Position numbers and translations under genes: made by a program
Notes under the pieces: model-generated
Seen by the model: the letters and a program-made list of their open reading frames with translations, nothing else
What the model was told of the DNA's origin: nothing
Databases searched by the model: none
DNA from: Oncomelania hupensis
Taxonomy: Eukaryota > Mollusca > Gastropoda > Littorinimorpha > Pomatiopsidae
Assembly: GCA_036898135.1 (NCBI GenBank)
Contig: CM072511.1
Span: forward strand, 156,021,051-156,085,050
DNA: 64,000 nt
Direction: 5' to 3'
Shown here: positions 51,906 through 64,000 of the stretch, piece by piece
How positions within the stretch are numbered: the stretch's first letter is position 1
Layout: each line of letters begins with the position of its first letter

Positions 51906-52196
51906 CCTTTTATCCTCTGGCAATTACATGCATAGCTAATGGTTATGTGCAAGATGCTTTCTTTAACTCGGTTTTCATGTTCCTTTGGAGAAACTGCCTA
52001 TTCCCGTGTAACTGTTTGTTTTCCGCCTACGTTCAGTTTTGATTTTATACTGCTGCTCTGTGGCTGATTTGTAGAGCGCGGAACTGCATGGAACAAAGTC
52101 CTCAGGTCAAAGCATAAAACTCGGGTAACACTCGAGCTTAGAAGATGGGTCAGGCCTAGGCTGGCTAGAGACGAAGCCTGATCATCAGTGAAGTCT

Positions 52197-62682
<10,486 letters not shown>

Positions 62683-62720
62683 CTGTCACACACACACAAA
62701 CACACAATGGAACCTTAACA

Positions 62721-62722
62721 AC

Positions 62723-62783
<61 letters not shown>

Positions 62784-62800
62784 TTGTTGTTGATGATGAT
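62721..62800 (+). repeat. (GAT)n microsatellite
   Basis: GAT trinucleotide run next to the SHFL acceptor; frames across it are artefacts. Confidence 0.96.
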
Positions 62801-62822
62801 GATCATCGCCGTTAAGGCACTT

Positions 62823-62903
62823 AATGCACGAAAATGTTTCATAGTAGAAGTGCGCACAACGCAATGCACGAAAATGTTTCATAGTAGAAGTGCGCACAAC
62901 GCA
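62823..62903 (+). repeat. 40-bp exact direct duplication
   Basis: 'aatgcacgaaaatgtttcat' plus 20 further bases occurs twice back to back (from 62823 and 62863). Confidence 0.93.
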
Positions 62904-63127
62904 GAACACGATACAGTAAAACCTCCGTTTTACGACCTTTAAATTGCCATTAAAACGAGATCTTAAATTGGAGGGGTCTTAAAAAGAAGGCAGGACATTT
63001 TCGAAAAGGACATTTAGAAAATTAATTAAGTAAAATAAATACATGTACAAAAAGTACACATACCAATAAGTATAGGGAACATCTACCATCTTTCAGAAAT
63101 ATAGATTAAACTCTGTCTCACAACCAA

Positions 63128-63130
63128 TAC

Positions 63131-63219
<89 letters not shown>

Positions 63220-63570
63220 ATGGTACTTATATCGCGCAAATCTCACATTGTGACTCATTGCGCACCCACTCGCATTCATCCATTGTACATCCTGTCATTA
63301 CAACACATATGGCATAATATTACAATGAAATAAGAACAACAATAATAGTAATAATTATTTGAATGCAAGCTTGAACAAATATGTTTTCAGTTGCGATTTG
63401 AATGTTGCCAAGTCAGGTACGCCTCTCATGTTTGCCGGCAGCGAATTCCAGAGAGTAGGCGCAGCAAAAGAAAATGCACGTTCTCCGAAAGTTTTCATAT
63501 TTCGAAGTGACGCTGTTAAAAGACGTTCAATACAGTCAATATCTTCCTGTTCCTCATTATTTATAAAATA
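63128..63570 (+). repeat. (AAT)n run and nested interspersed repeat
   Basis: An AAT run (63128-63216) is followed by 'ggtacttatatcgcgcaaat' and a block with 'gttttcagttgcgatttgaa' and 'gcgaattccagagagtagg'. Its frame (LNKYVFSCDLNVAKSG, SEFQRVGAAKENARSP) recurs in many animal repeat copies; a diverged relative is at 24520-24690. Confidence 0.7.
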
Positions 63571-63679
63571 AAAAAATCAATGTTGGTATGATAGTGTATG
63601 TTAGTGCTGAGTGCATGTTTGGAGTTATAACTATTTATAAGATAACCTTATTAATATTGTTGTAATTATTTTTATTCAA

Positions 63680-63900
63680 TCATTGAATAGTTTGTTGGTC
63701 TTTTTTTTTTGTTTTTAAAGAAAGCGGTTTTTTCTGTTTGTTTGCATGATCCCCCACCCGTGCATGTTCTGTTAGTATGTCACTTTGAACACCAGACATG
63801 GTGTCGGCAAGATCTGACAGGCCCCTGCTCAGGGCAAATCTAGTCAGCTCCTTACAGTATTTCAAGCTGCTTTAATGCATCGTCTGCTGTTAAAAGTTGT
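63680..63900 (-). pseudogene. Remnant of Tigger-like transposase C-terminus
   Basis: Two overlapping frames read TADDALKQLEIL and ELTRFALSRGLSDLADTMSG, then VQSDILTEHA: the helical C-terminal pattern of pogo/Tigger transposases (ALxxLxxLRxFAL...). A frameshift separates them near 63865. Its place between matching terminal repeats supports the assignment. Confidence 0.55.
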
Positions 63901-64000
63901 AAACGAAACTGTTTTCTTCAAGCGCACAAATATAGTATTGCTTTGGAATCTGAATTTTTCAGATGCTAGGTCGTAAAATTTAATTATTTGAAGGTCGCAA

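Larger units (their letters stand above)
62914..64000 (-). mobile_element. pogo/Tigger-like DNA transposon, running off the window
   Basis: After TA, the left tip reads CAGTAAAACCTCCGTTTTAC, then GACCTTTAAATT. In reverse, the last window bases read TTGCGACCTTCAAATAATT, then TTTTACGACC, which matches the inner part of the same inverted repeat; the outer roughly 15 bases lie beyond 64000. CAGTnAAACCTC tips are typical of pogo/Tigger elements. A transposase C-terminal remnant is inside, and a second repeat is nested at 63128-63570. Confidence 0.7.

Noticed and set aside
63758..63799. Candidate first SHFL exon (MSGVQSDILTEHAR) with good ATG context and matching phase
   Set aside because: The same frame reads upstream as a Tigger-like transposase C-terminus and lies between the inverted repeats of that element. 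The donor (GTGGGG) is also poor.

Overview
The window is animal nuclear DNA. It has intron-rich genes with GT-AG splice sites, a very high microsatellite load, and many LINE, SINE and cut-and-paste transposon copies. The channel type and the repeat content suggest a lophotrochozoan, most likely a marine gastropod mollusc; this is inference, because no species-specific marker can be read directly.

Two host genes converge tail to tail. From 4026 to 42795 on the + strand, 18 exons with fully compatible splice phases encode the C-terminal 1057 residues of a four-domain voltage-gated sodium-channel homologue (end of the II-III linker, domains III and IV, EF-hand-like region, degenerate IQ motif, long polar tail). 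The domain III selectivity position is Glu and the domain IV position is Ala, which points to the invertebrate Nav2 (DSC1/BSC1-like, DEEA) class rather than Nav1 (DEKA). Domains I and II lie upstream of the window. From 62682 down to 52197 on the - strand, seven exons with compatible phases encode about 299 residues of a homologue of SHFL (shiftless, C19orf66), in vertebrates an inhibitor of programmed -1 ribosomal frameshifting with antiviral activity. Its zinc-ribbon core and its C-terminal block match the vertebrate protein, and it carries an RGG-rich insert. Its start codon is not visible.

The introns and intergenic DNA are mostly mobile elements: two nearly identical, apparently young RTE/CFDP2-like LINEs in opposite orientation (10482-13840 and 35401-38748) with target-site duplications, a 5'-truncated copy (27385-27959) and a sliver at 1-67; a CR1/jockey-like LINE tail (19374-19840); a PIF/Harbinger-type element with an MADF exon (8711-9279); a mariner-like element (26137-26908); a hAT-like element (30880-31649); a pogo/Tigger-like element at the right edge; a retroposon family of about 700 bp with many copies, two of them partial dimers; tRNA-derived SINEs; and a large family rich in AGGTCA half-sites. 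Several of these have seeded minisatellites (units of 20, 29, 30 and 64 bp). A perfect 216-bp palindrome sits in the last channel intron. From 43430 to 51900 I see no protein-coding gene.
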